DNA of 64,000 nucleotides, from positions 806,001 through 870,000 of the forward strand of contig JAWQEG010000474.1 in NCBI GenBank assembly GCA_033782935.1, in the 5' to 3' direction. Below, in pieces: positions 10,901 to 23,569 of the stretch. Position numbers and translations under genes: made by a program. Within the stretch, counting starts at the first letter, position 1. Every line of letters begins with the position of its first letter. The stretch comes from Petrolisthes cinctipes (Eukaryota; Arthropoda; Malacostraca; Decapoda; Porcellanidae). Below the pieces are notes generated by a model, which was given only the letters and a program-made list of their open reading frames with translations, was not told the origin of the DNA and did not search any database.

Positions 10901-12454
10901 GCATGTTTTGGGCCTGAATTTTGAAAATACTCTAACACGGAGTAGGCATGTACAGATCGCTTCTGGGACCCCAAAATATCAAATTTTCGGGTGTTTTGGG
11001 ACTGAATTTGAGATATCGACTTTTTGGCACTTAAAAGATCGATTTTTAGCATGTTTTTAGCCTATATTTTGAAAATATTCTAGCACTGTACAGATTGCTT
11101 CTGGGACCCAAAAATATTGAATTTTCGGGTGTTTTGAGCCTGAATTTGAGATATAAACGGGTACAGAAGATACATGCACATATTGACTTTGGGCTTCTAA
11201 AATATCGATTTTCAGCATGTTTCGGGCCTGTATTTGAAAATACTCTAACACTGAGTAGGCATGTACAGATTGCTTCTGGGACCCCAAAATATTGAATTTT
11301 CGGGTGTTTTGAGCCTGAATTTGAGATATAAACGGGTACTGAAGATGCATGCACATATCGACTTTTGTGCACCTAAAAGATCGATTTTCAGTATGTTTTG
11401 AGCATGTATTTTGAAAATACTCTAACACGGAGTAGGCATGTACAGATCGCTTCTGGGACCCCTAAATATCGAATTTTCGGGTGTTTTGGGACTGAATTTG
11501 AGATATCGACTTTTTGGCACCTAAAAGATCGATTTTTAGCATGTTTTTAGCCTATATTTTGAAAATATTCTAGCACTGAGTAGGCATGTACAGATTGTTT
11601 CTGGGACCCCAAAATATTGAATTTTCGGGTGTTTTGAGCCTGAATTTGAGATATAAACGGGTACAGAAGATACATGCACATATTGACTTCGGGCACCAAA
11701 AATATCGATTTTCAGCATGTTTTGGGCCTGAATTTTGAAAATACTCTAACACGGAGTAGGCATGTACAGATCGCTTCTGGGACCACAAAATATCGAATTT
11801 TCGGGTGTTTAGGGCCAGAATTTGAGATATAAACGGGTACAGAAGATGCATGCACATATCGACTTTTGGGCACCTAAGAGATCGATTTTCAGTATGTTTT
11901 TGGCCTGTATTTTGAAAATACTCTAACACGGAGTAGGCATGTACAGATACCTTCTGGGACCTCTAAATATCGAATTTTCGGGTGTTTTGGGACTGAATTT
12001 GAGATATCGATTTTTTGGAACCTAAAATGTCAATATATTTTGAAAATATTCTAGCACTGTGTAGGCATGTACAGATTGCTTCCTGGACCCCAAAATATTG
12101 AATTTTCGGGTGTTTTGAGCCTGAATTTGAGATATAAACGAGTACAGAAGATACATGCACATATTGACTTTGGGCATCTAAAATATCGATTTTCAGCATG
12201 TTTTGGGCCTGTATTTTGAAAAAACTCTAATACTGAGTAGGCATGTACAGATTGCTTCTGGGACCCCAAAATATTGAATTTTCGGGTGTTTTGAGCCTGA
12301 ATTTGAGATATAAACGGGTACTGAAGATGCATGCACATATCGACTTTGGGCACCAAAAATATCGATTTTCAGCATGTTTTGGGCCTGAATTTTGAAAATA
12401 CTCTAACACGGAGTAAGCATGTACAGATCGCTTCTGGGACCCCTAAATATCGAA
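7975..12454. repeat. 4.5 kb segmental duplication, copy 2
   Basis: This tandem copy is offset by 4500 bp until a 20 bp deletion at 12034/12035 shifts it to 4480. It repeats the same hybrid monomers, +3 variant (10721) and 10 bp loss (11048). The copies stop matching at about 12460, where GTTTAGGGCCAGAATTTG replaces GTTTAAGGCCAGAAATTG. So few differences in 4.5 kb of satellite imply very recent duplication, or an assembly duplication. Confidence 0.92.
12034..12035. other. 20 bp deletion junction private to copy 2
   Basis: Copy 1 at 7534 reads CAAT followed by TTTTAGCATGTTTTTAGCCT and then ATATTTTG. Copy 2 reads CAATATATTTTG. The loss removes the end of a C monomer and the start of an A monomer, including its AGCATG start. 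It post-dates the 4.5 kb duplication. Confidence 0.9.
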
Positions 12455-12695
12455 TTTTCGGGTGTTTAGGGCCAGAATTTGAGATATAAACGGGTGCAGA
12501 AGATGCATGCACATATCGACTTTTGGGCACCTAAAAGATCGATTTTCAGCATGTTTTTGGCCTGTATTTTGAAAATACTCTAACACGGAGTAAGCATGTA
12601 CAGATACCTTCTGGGACCTCTAAATATCGAATTTTCGGGTGTTATGGGACTGAATTTGAGATATCGATTTTTTGGCACCTAAAATGTCGATTTTT
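12455..12695. repeat. B1 tail and C1 monomer between repeat blocks
   Basis: This holds the 3' part of a B1 monomer (12371-12547) and a C1b-like monomer (12548-12695) with GTTATGGGACTG. It joins the 4.5 kb doublet to the 1149 bp HOR. No other element is visible. Confidence 0.85.
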
Positions 12696-13844
12696 AGCAT
12701 GTTTTTAGCCTATATTTTGAAAATATTCTTGCACTGTGTAGGCATGTACAGATTGCTTCTGGGACACCAAAATATTGAATTTTCGGGTGTTTTGAGCCTG
12801 AATTTGAGATATAAACGGGTACAGAAGATACATGCACATATTGACTTTGGGCATCTAAAATATCGAAATTCAGTATGTTTTGAGCATGTATTTTGAAAAT
12901 ACTCTAACACGGAGTAGGCATGTACAGATCGCTTCTGGGACCCCTAAATATCGAATTTTCGGGTGTTTTGGGACTGAATTTGAGATATCGACTTTTTGGC
13001 ACCTAAAAAATCGATTTTTAGCATGTTTTTAGCCTATATTTTGAAAATATTATAGCACTGAGTTGGCATGTACAGATTGCTTCTGGGACCCCAAAATATT
13101 GAATTTTCGGGTGTTTTGAGCCTGAATTTGAGATATAAACGGGTACAGAAGATACATGCACATATTGACTTTGGGCATCTAAAATATCGATTTTCAGTAT
13201 GTTTTGAGCATGTATTTTGAAAATACTCTAACACGGAGTAGGCATGTACAGATCGCTTCTGGGACCCCTAAATATTGAATTTTCGGGTGTTTTGGGACTG
13301 AATTTGAGATATCGACTTTTTGGCAACTAAAAGATCGATTTTCAGCATGTTTTTAGCCTATATTTTGAAAATAATCTAGCACTGAGTAGGCATGTACAGA
13401 TTGCTTCTGGGACCCCAAAATATTGAATTTTCGGGTGTTTTGAGCCTGAATTTGAGATATAAACGGGTACAGAAGATACATGCACATATTGACTTTGGGC
13501 ACCAAAAATATCGATTTTCAGCATGTTTTGGGCCTGAATTTTGAAAATACTCTAACACGGAGTAGGCATGTACAGATCGCTTCTGGGACCCCAAAATATC
13601 GAATTTTCGGGTGTTTAGGGCCAGAATTTGAGATATAAACGGATACAGAAAATGCATGCACATATCAACTTTTGGGCACCTAAAAGATCGATTTTCAGTA
13701 TGTTTTTGGCCTGTATTTTGAAAATACTCTAACACGGAGTAGGCATGTACAGATACCTTCTGGGACCTCTAAATATCGAATTTTCGGGTGTTTTGGGACT
13801 GAATTTGAGATATCGTTTTTTTGGCACCTAAAATGTCGATTTTT
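12696..13844. repeat. 1149 bp seven-monomer HOR, copy 1
   Basis: The order is A2 (12696), C2 (12872), A2 (13020), C2 (13196), A1 (13344), B1 (13520), C1 (13697). That is two 324 bp A-C dimers plus one 501 bp trimer, 1149 bp in all. A private marker is ATCGAAATTCAGTATG at the first A-C junction (about 12862). Confidence 0.93.
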
Positions 13845-14993
13845 AGCATGTTTTTAGCCTATATTTTGAAAATATTCTAGCACTGTGTAGGCATGTACAG
13901 ATTGCTTCTGGGACCCCAAAATATTGAATTTTCGGGTGTTTTGAGCCTGAATTTGAGATATAAACGGGTACAGAAGATACATGCATATATTGACTTTGGT
14001 CATCTAAAATATCGAAATTCAGTATGTTTTGAGCATGTATTTTGAAAATACTCTAACACGGAGTAGGCATGTACAGATCGCTTCTGGGACCCCTAAATAT
14101 CGAATTTTCGGGTGTTTTGGGACTGAATTTGAGATATCGACTTTTTGGCACCTAAAAAATCGATTTTTAGCATGTTTTTAGCCTATATTTTGAAAATATT
14201 ATAGCACTGAGTTGGCATGTACAGATTGCTTCTGGGACCCCAAAATATTGAATTTTCGGGTGTTTTGAGCCTGAATTTGAGATATAAACGGGTACAGAAG
14301 ATACATGCACATATTGACTTTGGGCATCTAAAATATCGATTTTCAGTATGTTTTGAGCATGTATTTTGAAAATACTCTAACACGGAGTAGGCATGTACAG
14401 ATCGCTTCTGGGACCCCTAAATATTGAATTTTCGGGTGTTTTGGGACTGAATTTGAGATATCGACTTTTTGGCAACTAAAAGATCGATTTTCAGCATGTT
14501 TTTAGCCTATATTTTGAAAATAATCTAGCACTGAGTAGGCATGTACAGATTGCTTCTGGGACCCCAAAATATTGAATTTTCGGGTGTTTTGAGCCTGAAT
14601 TTGAGATATAAACGGGTACAGAAGATACATGCACATATTGACTTTGGGCACCAAAAATATCGATTTTCAGCATGTTTTGGGCCTGAATTTTGAAAATACT
14701 CTAACACGGAGTAGGCATGTACAGATCGCTTCTGGGACCCCAAAATATCGAATTTTCGGGTGTTTAGGGCCAGAATTTGAGATATAAACGGGTACAGAAA
14801 ATGCATGCACATATCAACTTTTGGGCACCTAAAAGATAGATTTTCAGTATGTTTTTGGCCTGTATTTTGAAAATACTCTAACACGGAGTAGGCATGTACA
14901 GATACATTCTGGGACCTCTAAATATCGAATTTTCGGGTGTTTTGGGACTGAATTTGAGATATCGTTTTTTTGGCACCTAAAATGTCGATTTTT
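13845..14993. repeat. 1149 bp seven-monomer HOR, copy 2
   Basis: The order is the same as in copy 1: A2 13845, C2 14021, A2 14169, C2 14345, A1 14493, B1 14669, C1 14846. The CGAAATTCAG marker recurs exactly 1149 bp downstream (about 14013). GAGATATCGTTTTTTTGG in the C1 monomer is shared by both copies. Confidence 0.93.
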
Positions 14994-15317
14994 AGCATGT
15001 TTTTAGCCTATATTTTGAAAATATTCTAGCACTGTGTAGGCATGTACAGATTGCTTCTGGGACCCCAAAATATTGAATTTTCGGGTGTTTTGAGCCTGAA
15101 TTTGAGATATAAACGGGTACAGAAGATACATGCACATATTGACTTTGGTCATCTAAAATATCGAAATTCAGTATGTTTTGAGCATGTATTTTGAAAATAC
15201 TCTAACATGGAGTAGGCATGTACAGATCGCTTCTGGGACCTCTAAATATCGAATTTTCGGGTGTTTTGGGACTGAATTTGAGATATCGACTTTTTGGCAC
15301 CTAAAAGATCGATTTTT
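14994..15317. repeat. 1149 bp HOR, partial third copy (A2-C2)
   Basis: Only the first A-C dimer (324 bp) is present, with the CGAAATTCAG marker at about 15162. The array then passes into the 2358 bp HOR. Confidence 0.88.
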
Positions 15318-17675
15318 AGCATGTTTTTAGCCTATATTTTGAAAATATTCTAGCACTGAGTAGGCATGTACAGATTGCTTCTGGGACCCCAAAATATTGA
15401 ATTTTTGGGTGTTTTGAGCCTGAATTTGAGATATAAACGGGTACATAAGATACATGCACATATTGACTTTGGGCATCTAAAATATCGATTTTCAGCATGT
15501 TTTGGGCCTGAATTTTGAAAATACTCTAACACTGAGTAGGCATGTACAGATTGCTTCTGGGACCCCAAAATATTGAATTTTCGGGTGTTTTGAGCCTGAA
15601 TTTGAGATATAAACGGGTACTGAAGATGCATGCACATATCGACTTTTGTGCACCTAAAAGATCGATTTTCAGTATGTTTTGAGCATGTATTTTGAAAATA
15701 CTCTAACACGGAGTAGGCATGTACAGATCGCTTCTGGGACCAATAAATATCGAATTTTTGGGTGTTTTGGGACTGAATTTGAGATATCGACTTTTTGGCA
15801 CCTAAAAGATCGATTTTTAGCATGTTTTTAGCCTATATTTTGAAAATATTCTAGCACTGAGTAGGCATGTACAGATTGCTTCTGGGACCCCAAAATATTG
15901 AATTTTCGGGTGTTTTGAGCCTGAATTTGAGATATAAACGGGTACAGAAGATACATGCACATATTGACTTTGGGCACCAAAAATATCGATTTTCAGCATG
16001 TTTTGGGCCTGAATTTTGAAAATACTCTAACACGGAGTAGGCATGTACAGATCGCTTCTGGGACCCCAAAATATCGAATTTTCGGGTGTTTAGGGCCAGA
16101 ATTTGAGATATAAACGGGTACAGAAGATGCATGCACATATCGACTTTTGGGCACCTAAAAGATCGATTTTCAGTATGTTTTTGGCCTGTATTTTGAAAAT
16201 ACTCTAACACGGAGTAGGCATGTACAGATACCTTCTGGGACCTCTAAATATCGAATTTTCGGGTGTTTTGGGACTGAATTTGAGATATCGATTTTTTGGC
16301 ACCTAAAATGTCGATTTTTAGCATGTTTTTAGCCTATATTTTGAAAATATTCTAGCACTGTGTAGGCATGTACAGATTGCTTCTGGGACCCCAAAATATT
16401 GAATTTTCGGGTGTTTTGAGCCTGAATTTGAGATATAAACGGGTACAGAAGATACATGCACATATTGACTTTGGGCACCAAAAATATCGATTTTCAGCAT
16501 GTTTTGGGCCTGAATTTTGAAAATACTCTAACACGGAGTAGGCATGTACAGATCGCTTATGGGACCCCAAAATATCGAATTTTCGGGTGTTTAGGGCCAG
16601 AATTTGAGATATAAACGGGTACAGAAGATGCATGCACATATCGACTTTTGGGCACCTAAGAGATCGATTTTCAGTATGTTTTTGGCCTGTATTTTGAAAA
16701 TACTCTAACACGGAGTAGGCATGTACAGATACCTTCTGGGACCTCTAAATATCGAATTTTCGGGTGTTTTGGGACTGAATTTGAGATATCGATTTTTTGA
16801 CACCTAAAATGTCGATTTTTAGCATGTTTTTATCCTATTTTTTGAAAATATTCTAGCACTGTGTAGGCATGTACAGATTGCTTCCTGGACCCCAAAATAT
16901 TGAATTTTCGGGTGTTTTGAGCCTGAATTTGAGATATAAACGGGTACAGAAGTTACATGCACATATTGACTTTGGGCATCTAAAATATCGATTTTCAGCA
17001 TGTTTTGGGCCTGTATTTTGAAAATACTCTAACACTGAGTAGGCATGTACAGATTGCTTCTGGGACACCAAAATATTGAATTTTCGGGTGTTTTGAGCCT
17101 GAATTTGAGATATAAACGGGTACAGAAGATACATGCACATATTGACTTTGGGCACCAAAAATATCGATTTTCAGCATGTTTTGGGCCTGAATTTTGAAAA
17201 TACTCTAACACGGAGTAGGCATGTACAGATCGCTTCTGGGACCCCAAAATATCGAATTTTCGGGTGTTTAGGGCCAGAATTTGAGATATAAACGGGTACA
17301 GAAGATGCATGCACATATCGACTTTTGGGCACCTAAAAGATCGATTTTCAGTATGTTTTTGGCCTGTATTTTGAAAATACTCTAACACGGAGTAAGCATT
17401 TACAGATTGCTTCTGGGACCCCAAAATATTGAATTTTTGGGTGTTTTGAGCCTGAATTTGAGATATAAATGGGTACTGAAGATGCATGCACATATCGACT
17501 TTTGTGCACCTAAAAGATCGATTTTCAGTATGTTTTGAGCATGTATTTTGAAAATACTCTAACACGGAGTTAGGCATGTACAGATCGCTTCTGGGACCCC
17601 TAAATATCGAATTTTCGGGTGTTTTGGGACTGAATTTGAGATATCGACTTTTTGGCACCTAAAAGATCGATTTTT
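15318..17675. repeat. 2358 bp fourteen-monomer HOR, copy 1
   Basis: The order is A2-B2-C2 (15318), A1-B1-C1 (15819), A1-B1-C1 (16320), then A2 (16821), a B2-head/A1-tail hybrid (16997), B1 (17173), a C1-head/B2-tail hybrid (17350-17526) and C2 (17527). The last C2 has one extra T (GGAGTTAGG), giving 149 bp. Private markers are TTTTTGGGTG for TTTTCGGGTG and TATAAATGGG for TATAAACGGG, both CpG-to-TpG changes. Confidence 0.92.
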
Positions 17676-20034
17676 AGCATGTTTTTAGCCTATATTTTGA
17701 AAATATTCTAGCACTGAGTAGGCATGTACAGATTGCTTCTGGGACCCCAAAATATTGAATTTTTGGGTGTTTTGAGCCTGAATTTGAGATATAAACGGGT
17801 ACATAAGATACATGCACATATTGACTTTGGGCATCTAAAATATCGATTTTCAGCATGTTTTGGGCCTGAATTTTGAAAATACTCTAACACTGAGTAGGCA
17901 TGTACAGATTGCTTCTGGGACCCCAAAATATTGAATTTTCGGGTGTTTTGAGCCTGAATTTGAGATATAAACGGGTACTGAAGATGCATGCACATATCGA
18001 CTTTTGTGCACCTAAAAGATCGATTTTCAGTATGTTTTGAGCATGTATTTTGAAAATACTCTAACACGGAGTAGGCATGTACAGATCGCTTCTGGGACCA
18101 ATAAATATCGAATTTTTGGGTGTTTTGGGACTGAATTTGAGATATCGACTTTTTGGCACCTAAAAGATCGATTTTTAGCATGTATTTAGCCTATATTTTG
18201 AAAATATTCTAGCACTGAGTAGGCATGTACAGATTGCTTCTGGGACCCCAAAATATTGAATTTTCGGGTGTTTTGAGCCTGAATTTGAGATATAAACGGG
18301 TACAGAAGATACATGCACATATTGACTTTGGGCACCAAAAATATCGATTTTTCAGCATGTTTTGTGCCTGAATTTTGAAAATACTCTAACACGGAGTAGG
18401 CATGTACAGATCGCTTCTGGGACCCCAAAATATCGAATTTTCGGGTGTTTAGGGCCAGAATTTGAGATATAAACGGGTACAGAAGATGCATGCACATATC
18501 GACTTTTGGGCACCTAAAAGATCGATTTTCAGTATGTTTTTGGCCTGTATTTTGAAAATACTCTAACACGGAGTAGGCATGTACAGATACCTTCTGGGAC
18601 CTCTAAATATCGAATTTTCGGGTGTTTTGGGACTGAATTTGAGATATCGATTTTTTGGCACCTAAAATGTCGATTTTTAGCATGTTTTTAGCCTATATTT
18701 TGAAAATATTCTAGCACTGTGTAGGCATGTACAGATTGCTTCTGGGACCCCAAAATATTGAATTTTCGGGTGTTTTGAGCCTGAATTTGAGATATAAACG
18801 GGTACAGAAGATACATGCACATATTGACTTTGGGCACCAAAAATATCGATTTTCAGCATGTTTTGGGCCTGAATTTTGAAAATACTCTAACACGGAGTAG
18901 GCATGTACAGATCGCTTCTGGGACCCCAAAATATCGAATTTTCGGGTGTTTAGGGCCAGAATTTGAGATATAAACGGGTACAGAAGATGCATGCACATAT
19001 CGACTTTTGGGCACCTAAGAGATCGATTTTCAGTATGTTTTTGGCCTGTATTTTGAAAATACTCTAACACGGAGTAGGCATGTACAGATACCTTCTGGGA
19101 CCTCTAAATATCGAATTTTCGGGTGTTTTGGGACTGAATTTGAGATATCGATTTTTTGACACCTAAAATGTCGATTTTTAGCATGTTTTTATCCTATTTT
19201 TTGAAAATATTCTAGCACTGTGTAGGCATGTACAGATTGCTTCCTGGACCCCAAAATATTGAATTTTCGGGTGTTTTGAGCCTGAATTTGAGATATAAAC
19301 GGGTACAGAAGATACATGCACATATTGACTTTGGGCATCTAAAATATCGATTTTCAGCATGTTTTGGGCCTGTATTTTGAAAATACTCTAACACTGAGTA
19401 GGCATGTACAGATTGCTTCTGGGACCCCAAAATATTGAATTTTCGGGTGTTTTGAGCCTGAATTTGAGATATAAACGGGTACAGAAGATACATGCACATA
19501 TTGACTTTGGGCACCAAAAATATCGATTTTCAGCATGTTTTGGGCCTGAATTTTGAAAATACTCTAACACGGAGTAGGCATGTACAGATCGCTTCTGGGA
19601 CCCCAAAATATCGAATTTTCGGGTGTTTAGGGCCAGAATTTGAGATATAAACGGGTACAGAAGATGCATGCACATATCGACTTTTGGGCACCTAAAAGAT
19701 CGATTTTCAGTATGTTTTTGGCCTGTATTTTGAAAATACTCTAACACGGAGTAAGCATTTACAGATTGCTTCTGGGACCCCAAAATATTGAATTTTTGGG
19801 TGTTTTGAGCCTGAATTTGAGATATAAATGGGTACTGAAGATGCATGCACATATCGACTTTTGTGCACCTAAAAGATCGATTTTCAGTATGTTTTGAGCA
19901 TGTATTTTGAAAATACTCTAACACGGAGTTAGGCATGTACAGATCGCTTCTGGGACCCCTAAATATCGAATTTTCGGGTGTTTTGGGTCTGAATTTGAGA
20001 TATCGACTTTTTGGCACCTAAAATATCGATTTTT
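17676..20034. repeat. 2359 bp fourteen-monomer HOR, copy 2
   Basis: This is a tandem copy with the same monomer order and the same GGAGTTAGG marker (about 19927). It is one base longer because of an extra T near 18350 (ATCGATTTTTCAGC). Few substitutions separate the copies. The hybrid at about 19709-19885 recurs in place, so the whole 14-monomer block moved as one unit. Confidence 0.92.
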
Positions 20035-21213
20035 AGCATGTTTTTAGCCTATATTTTGAAAATATTCTAGCACTGAGTAGGCATGTACAGATTGCTTCTG
20101 GGACCCCAAAATATTGAATTTTCGGGTGTTTTGAGCCTGAATTTGAGATATAAACGGGTACAGAAGATACATGCACATATTGATTTTGGGCACCAAAAAT
20201 TTCGATTTTCAGCATGTTTTGGGCCTGAATTTTGAAAATACTCTAACACGGAGTAGGCATGTACAGATCGCTTCTGGGACCCCAAAATATCGAATTTTCG
20301 GGTGTTTATTGCCAGAATTTGAGATATAAACGGGTACAGAAGATGCATGCACATATCGACTTTTGGGCACCTAAAACATCGATTTTCAGTATGTTTTTGG
20401 CCTGTATTTTGAAAATACTCTAACACGGAGTAGGCATGTACAGATACCTTCTGGGACCTCTAAATATCTAATTTTCGGGTGTTTTGGGAGTGAATTTGAG
20501 ATATCGATTTTTTGGCACCTAAAATATCTATTTTCAGCATGTTTTTAGCCTATATTTTGAAAATATTCAAGCACTGTGTAGGCATGTACAGATTGCTTCT
20601 GGGACCTCAAAATATTGAATTTTCGGGTGTTTTGAGCCTTAATTTGAGATATAAACGGGTACAGAAGATACATGCACATATTGACTTTTGGCATCTAAAA
20701 TATCTATTTTCAGCATGTTTTGGGCCTGTATTTTGAAAATACTTTAACACTGAGTAGGCATGTACAGATTGCTTCTGGGACCCCAAAATATTGAATTTTC
20801 GGGTGTTTTGAGCCTGAATTTGAGATATAAACGGGTACAGAAGATACATGCACATATTGACTTTGGGCATCTAAAATATCGATTTTCAGCATGTTTTGGG
20901 CCTGTATTTTGAAAATACTCTAACACTGAGTAGGCATGTACAGATTGCTTCTGGGACCCCAAAATATTGAATTTTTGGGTGTTTTGAGCCTGAATTTGAG
21001 ATATAAATGGGTACTGAAGATGCATGCACATATCGACTTTTGTGCACCTAAAAGATCGATTTTCAGTATGTTTTGAGCATGTATTTTGAAAATACTCTAA
21101 CACGGAGTTAGGCATGTACAGATCGCTTCTGGGACCCCTAAATATCGAATTTTCGGGTGTTTTGGGTCTGAATTTGAGATATCGACTTTTTGGCACCTAA
21201 AATATCGATTTTT
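20035..21213. repeat. 1179 bp seven-monomer HOR, copy 1
   Basis: The order is A1 (20035), B1 (20211), C1 (20388), A2 (20536), a B2-head/A2-tail hybrid (20712), B2 (20888), C2 (21065, 149 bp). Private markers include GTGTTTATTGCC (about 20304), AAACATCG (about 20376), TATCTAATTTTC (about 20465) and AAATTTCGATTTTC (about 20198). Confidence 0.92.
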
Positions 21214-22391
21214 AGCATGTTTTTAGCCTATATTTTGAAAATATTCTAGCACTGAGTAGGCATGTACAGATTGCTTCTGGGACCCCAAAATATTGAATTT
21301 TCGGGTGTTTTGAGCCTGAATTTGAGATATAAACGGGTACAGAAGATACATGCACATATTGATTTTGGGCACCAAAAATTTCGATTTTCAGCATGTTTTG
21401 GGCCTGAATTTTGAAAATACTCTAACACGGAGTAGGCATGTACAGATCGCTTCTGGGACCCCAAAATATCGAATTTTCGGGTGTTTATTGCCAGAATTTG
21501 AGATATAAACGGGTACAGAAGATGCATGCACATATCGACTTTTGGGCACCTAAAACATCGATTTTCAGTATGTTTTTGGCCTGTATTTTGAAAATACTCT
21601 AACACGGAGTAGGCATGTACAGATACCTTCTGGGACCTCTAAATATCTAATTTTCGGGTGTTTTGGGAGTGAATTTGAGATATCGATTTTTTGGCACCTA
21701 AAATATCTATTTTCAGCATGTTTTTAGCCTATATTTTGAAAATATTCAAGCACTGTGTAGGCATGTACAGATTGCTTCTGGGACCTCAAAATATTGAATT
21801 TTCGGGTGTTTTGAGCCTTAATTTGAGATATAAACGGGTACAGAAGATACATGCACATATTGACTTTTGGCATCTAAAATATCTATTTTCAGCATGTTTT
21901 GGGCCTGTATTTTGAAAATACTTTAACACTGAGTAGGCATGTACAGATTGCTTCTGGGACCCCAAAATATTGAATTTTCGGGTGTTTTGAGCCTGAATTT
22001 GAGATATAAACGGGTACAGAAGATACATGCACATATTGACTTTGGGCATCTAAAATATCGATTTTCAGCATGTTTTGGGCCTGTATTTTGAAAATACTCT
22101 AACACTGAGTAGGCATGTACAGATTGCTTCTGGGACCCCAAAATATTGAATTTTCGGGTGTTTTGAGCCTGAATTTGAGATATAAACGGGTACTGAAGAT
22201 GGATGCACATATCGACTTTTGTGCACCTAAAAGATCGATTTTCAGTATGTTTTGAGCATGTATTTTAAAAATACTCTAACACGGAGTAGGCATGTACAGA
22301 TCGTTTCTGGGACCCCTAAATATCGAATTTTCGGGAGTTTTGGGACTGAATTTGAGATATCGACTTTTTGGCACCAAAAAGATCGATTTTT
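21214..22391. repeat. 1178 bp seven-monomer HOR, copy 2
   Basis: All the private markers recur 1179 bp downstream. The match fades at about 22145, where TTTTCGGGTG and GTAGG replace TTTTTGGGTG and GTTAGG, so this unit is one base shorter. By sequence identity the duplicated interval is about 19770-20968 and 20969-22145. The unit edges given here follow monomer phase. Confidence 0.91.
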
Positions 22392-23569
22392 AGCATGTTT
22401 TTAGCCTATATTTTGAAAATATTCTAGCACTGAGTAGGCATGTACAGATTGCTTCTGGGACCCCAAAATATTGAATTTTTGGGTGTTTTGAGCCTGAATT
22501 TGAGATATAAACGGGTATAGAAGATACACGCACATATTGACTTTGGGCATCTAAAATATCGATTTTCAGCATGTTTTGGGCCTTTATTTTGAAAATACTC
22601 TAACACTGAGTAGGCATGTACAGATTGCTTCTGGGACCCCAAAATATTGAATTTTCGGGTGATTTGAGCCTGAATTTGAGATATAAACGGGTACAGAAGA
22701 TACATGCACATATTGACTTTGGGCACCAAAAATATCGATTTTCAGCATGTTTTGGGCCTGAATTTTGAAAATACTCTAACACGGAGTAGGCATGTACAGA
22801 TCGCTTCTGGGACAACAAAATATCGAATTTTCGGGTGTTTATGGCCAGAATTTGAGATATAAACGGGTACAGAAGATGCATGCACATATTGACTTTTGGG
22901 CACCTAAAAGATCGATTTTCAGTATGTTTTTGGCCTGTATTTTGAAAATACTCTAACACGGAGTAGGCATGTACAGATACCTTCTGGGACCTCTAAATAT
23001 CGAATTTTCGGGTGTTTTGGGACTGAATTTGAGATATCGATTTTTTGGCACCTAAAATGTCGATTTTTAGCATGTTTTTAGCCTATTTTTTGAAAATATT
23101 CTAGCACTGTGTAGGCATGTACAGATTGCTTCCTGTACCCCAAAATATTGAATTTTCGGGTGTTTTGAGCCTGAATTTGAGATATAAACGGGTACAGAAG
23201 ATACATGCACATATTGACTTTGGGCATCTAAAATATCGATTTTCAGCATGTTTTGGGCCTGTATTTTGAAAATACTCTAACACTGAGTAGGCATGTACAG
23301 ATTGCTTCTGGGACCCCAAAATATTGAATTTTCGGGTGTTTTGAGCCTGAATTTGAGATATAAACGGGTACTGAAGATGCATGCACATATCGACTTTTGT
23401 GCACCTAAAAGATCGATTTTCAGTATGTTTTGAGCATGTATTTTGAAAATACTCTAACACGGAGTAGGCATGTACAGATCGCTTCTGGGACCCCTAAATA
23501 TCGAATTTTCGGGTGTTTTGGGACTGAATTTGAGATATCGACTTTTTGGCACCTAAAAGATCGATTTTC
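22392..23569. repeat. Tetramer plus A2-B2-C2 trimer
   Basis: A2 (22392), a B2-head/A1-tail hybrid (22568), B1 (22744) and C1 (22921) form a 677 bp unit. A2-B2-C2 (23069-23569) follows. Odd bases include GACAACAAAATATCG near 22812 and TACACGCACATATTG near 22526, which recurs at about 25210 and 27720. Confidence 0.88.

Noticed and set aside
7975..12454. Treating copy 2 purely as an assembly error
   Set aside because: It has its own 20 bp deletion and several private substitutions, which a simple duplicated contig path would not have. An error cannot be excluded without reads.
12672..12896. Plus-strand frames of 66-74 codons, also at 6360, 20512, 37210 and 54492
   Set aside because: They span monomer junctions of repetitive sequence and appear only where single changes remove a stop. 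No family resemblance.
17029..17658. Minus-strand open frame of 209 codons (also 19388-20017)
   Set aside because: It arises where a C1-head/B2-tail hybrid removes the usual stop. The protein is just the satellite translated, with no recognisable domain. Similar frames of 60, 101, 119 and 179 codons recur in every unit because 501 is divisible by three.
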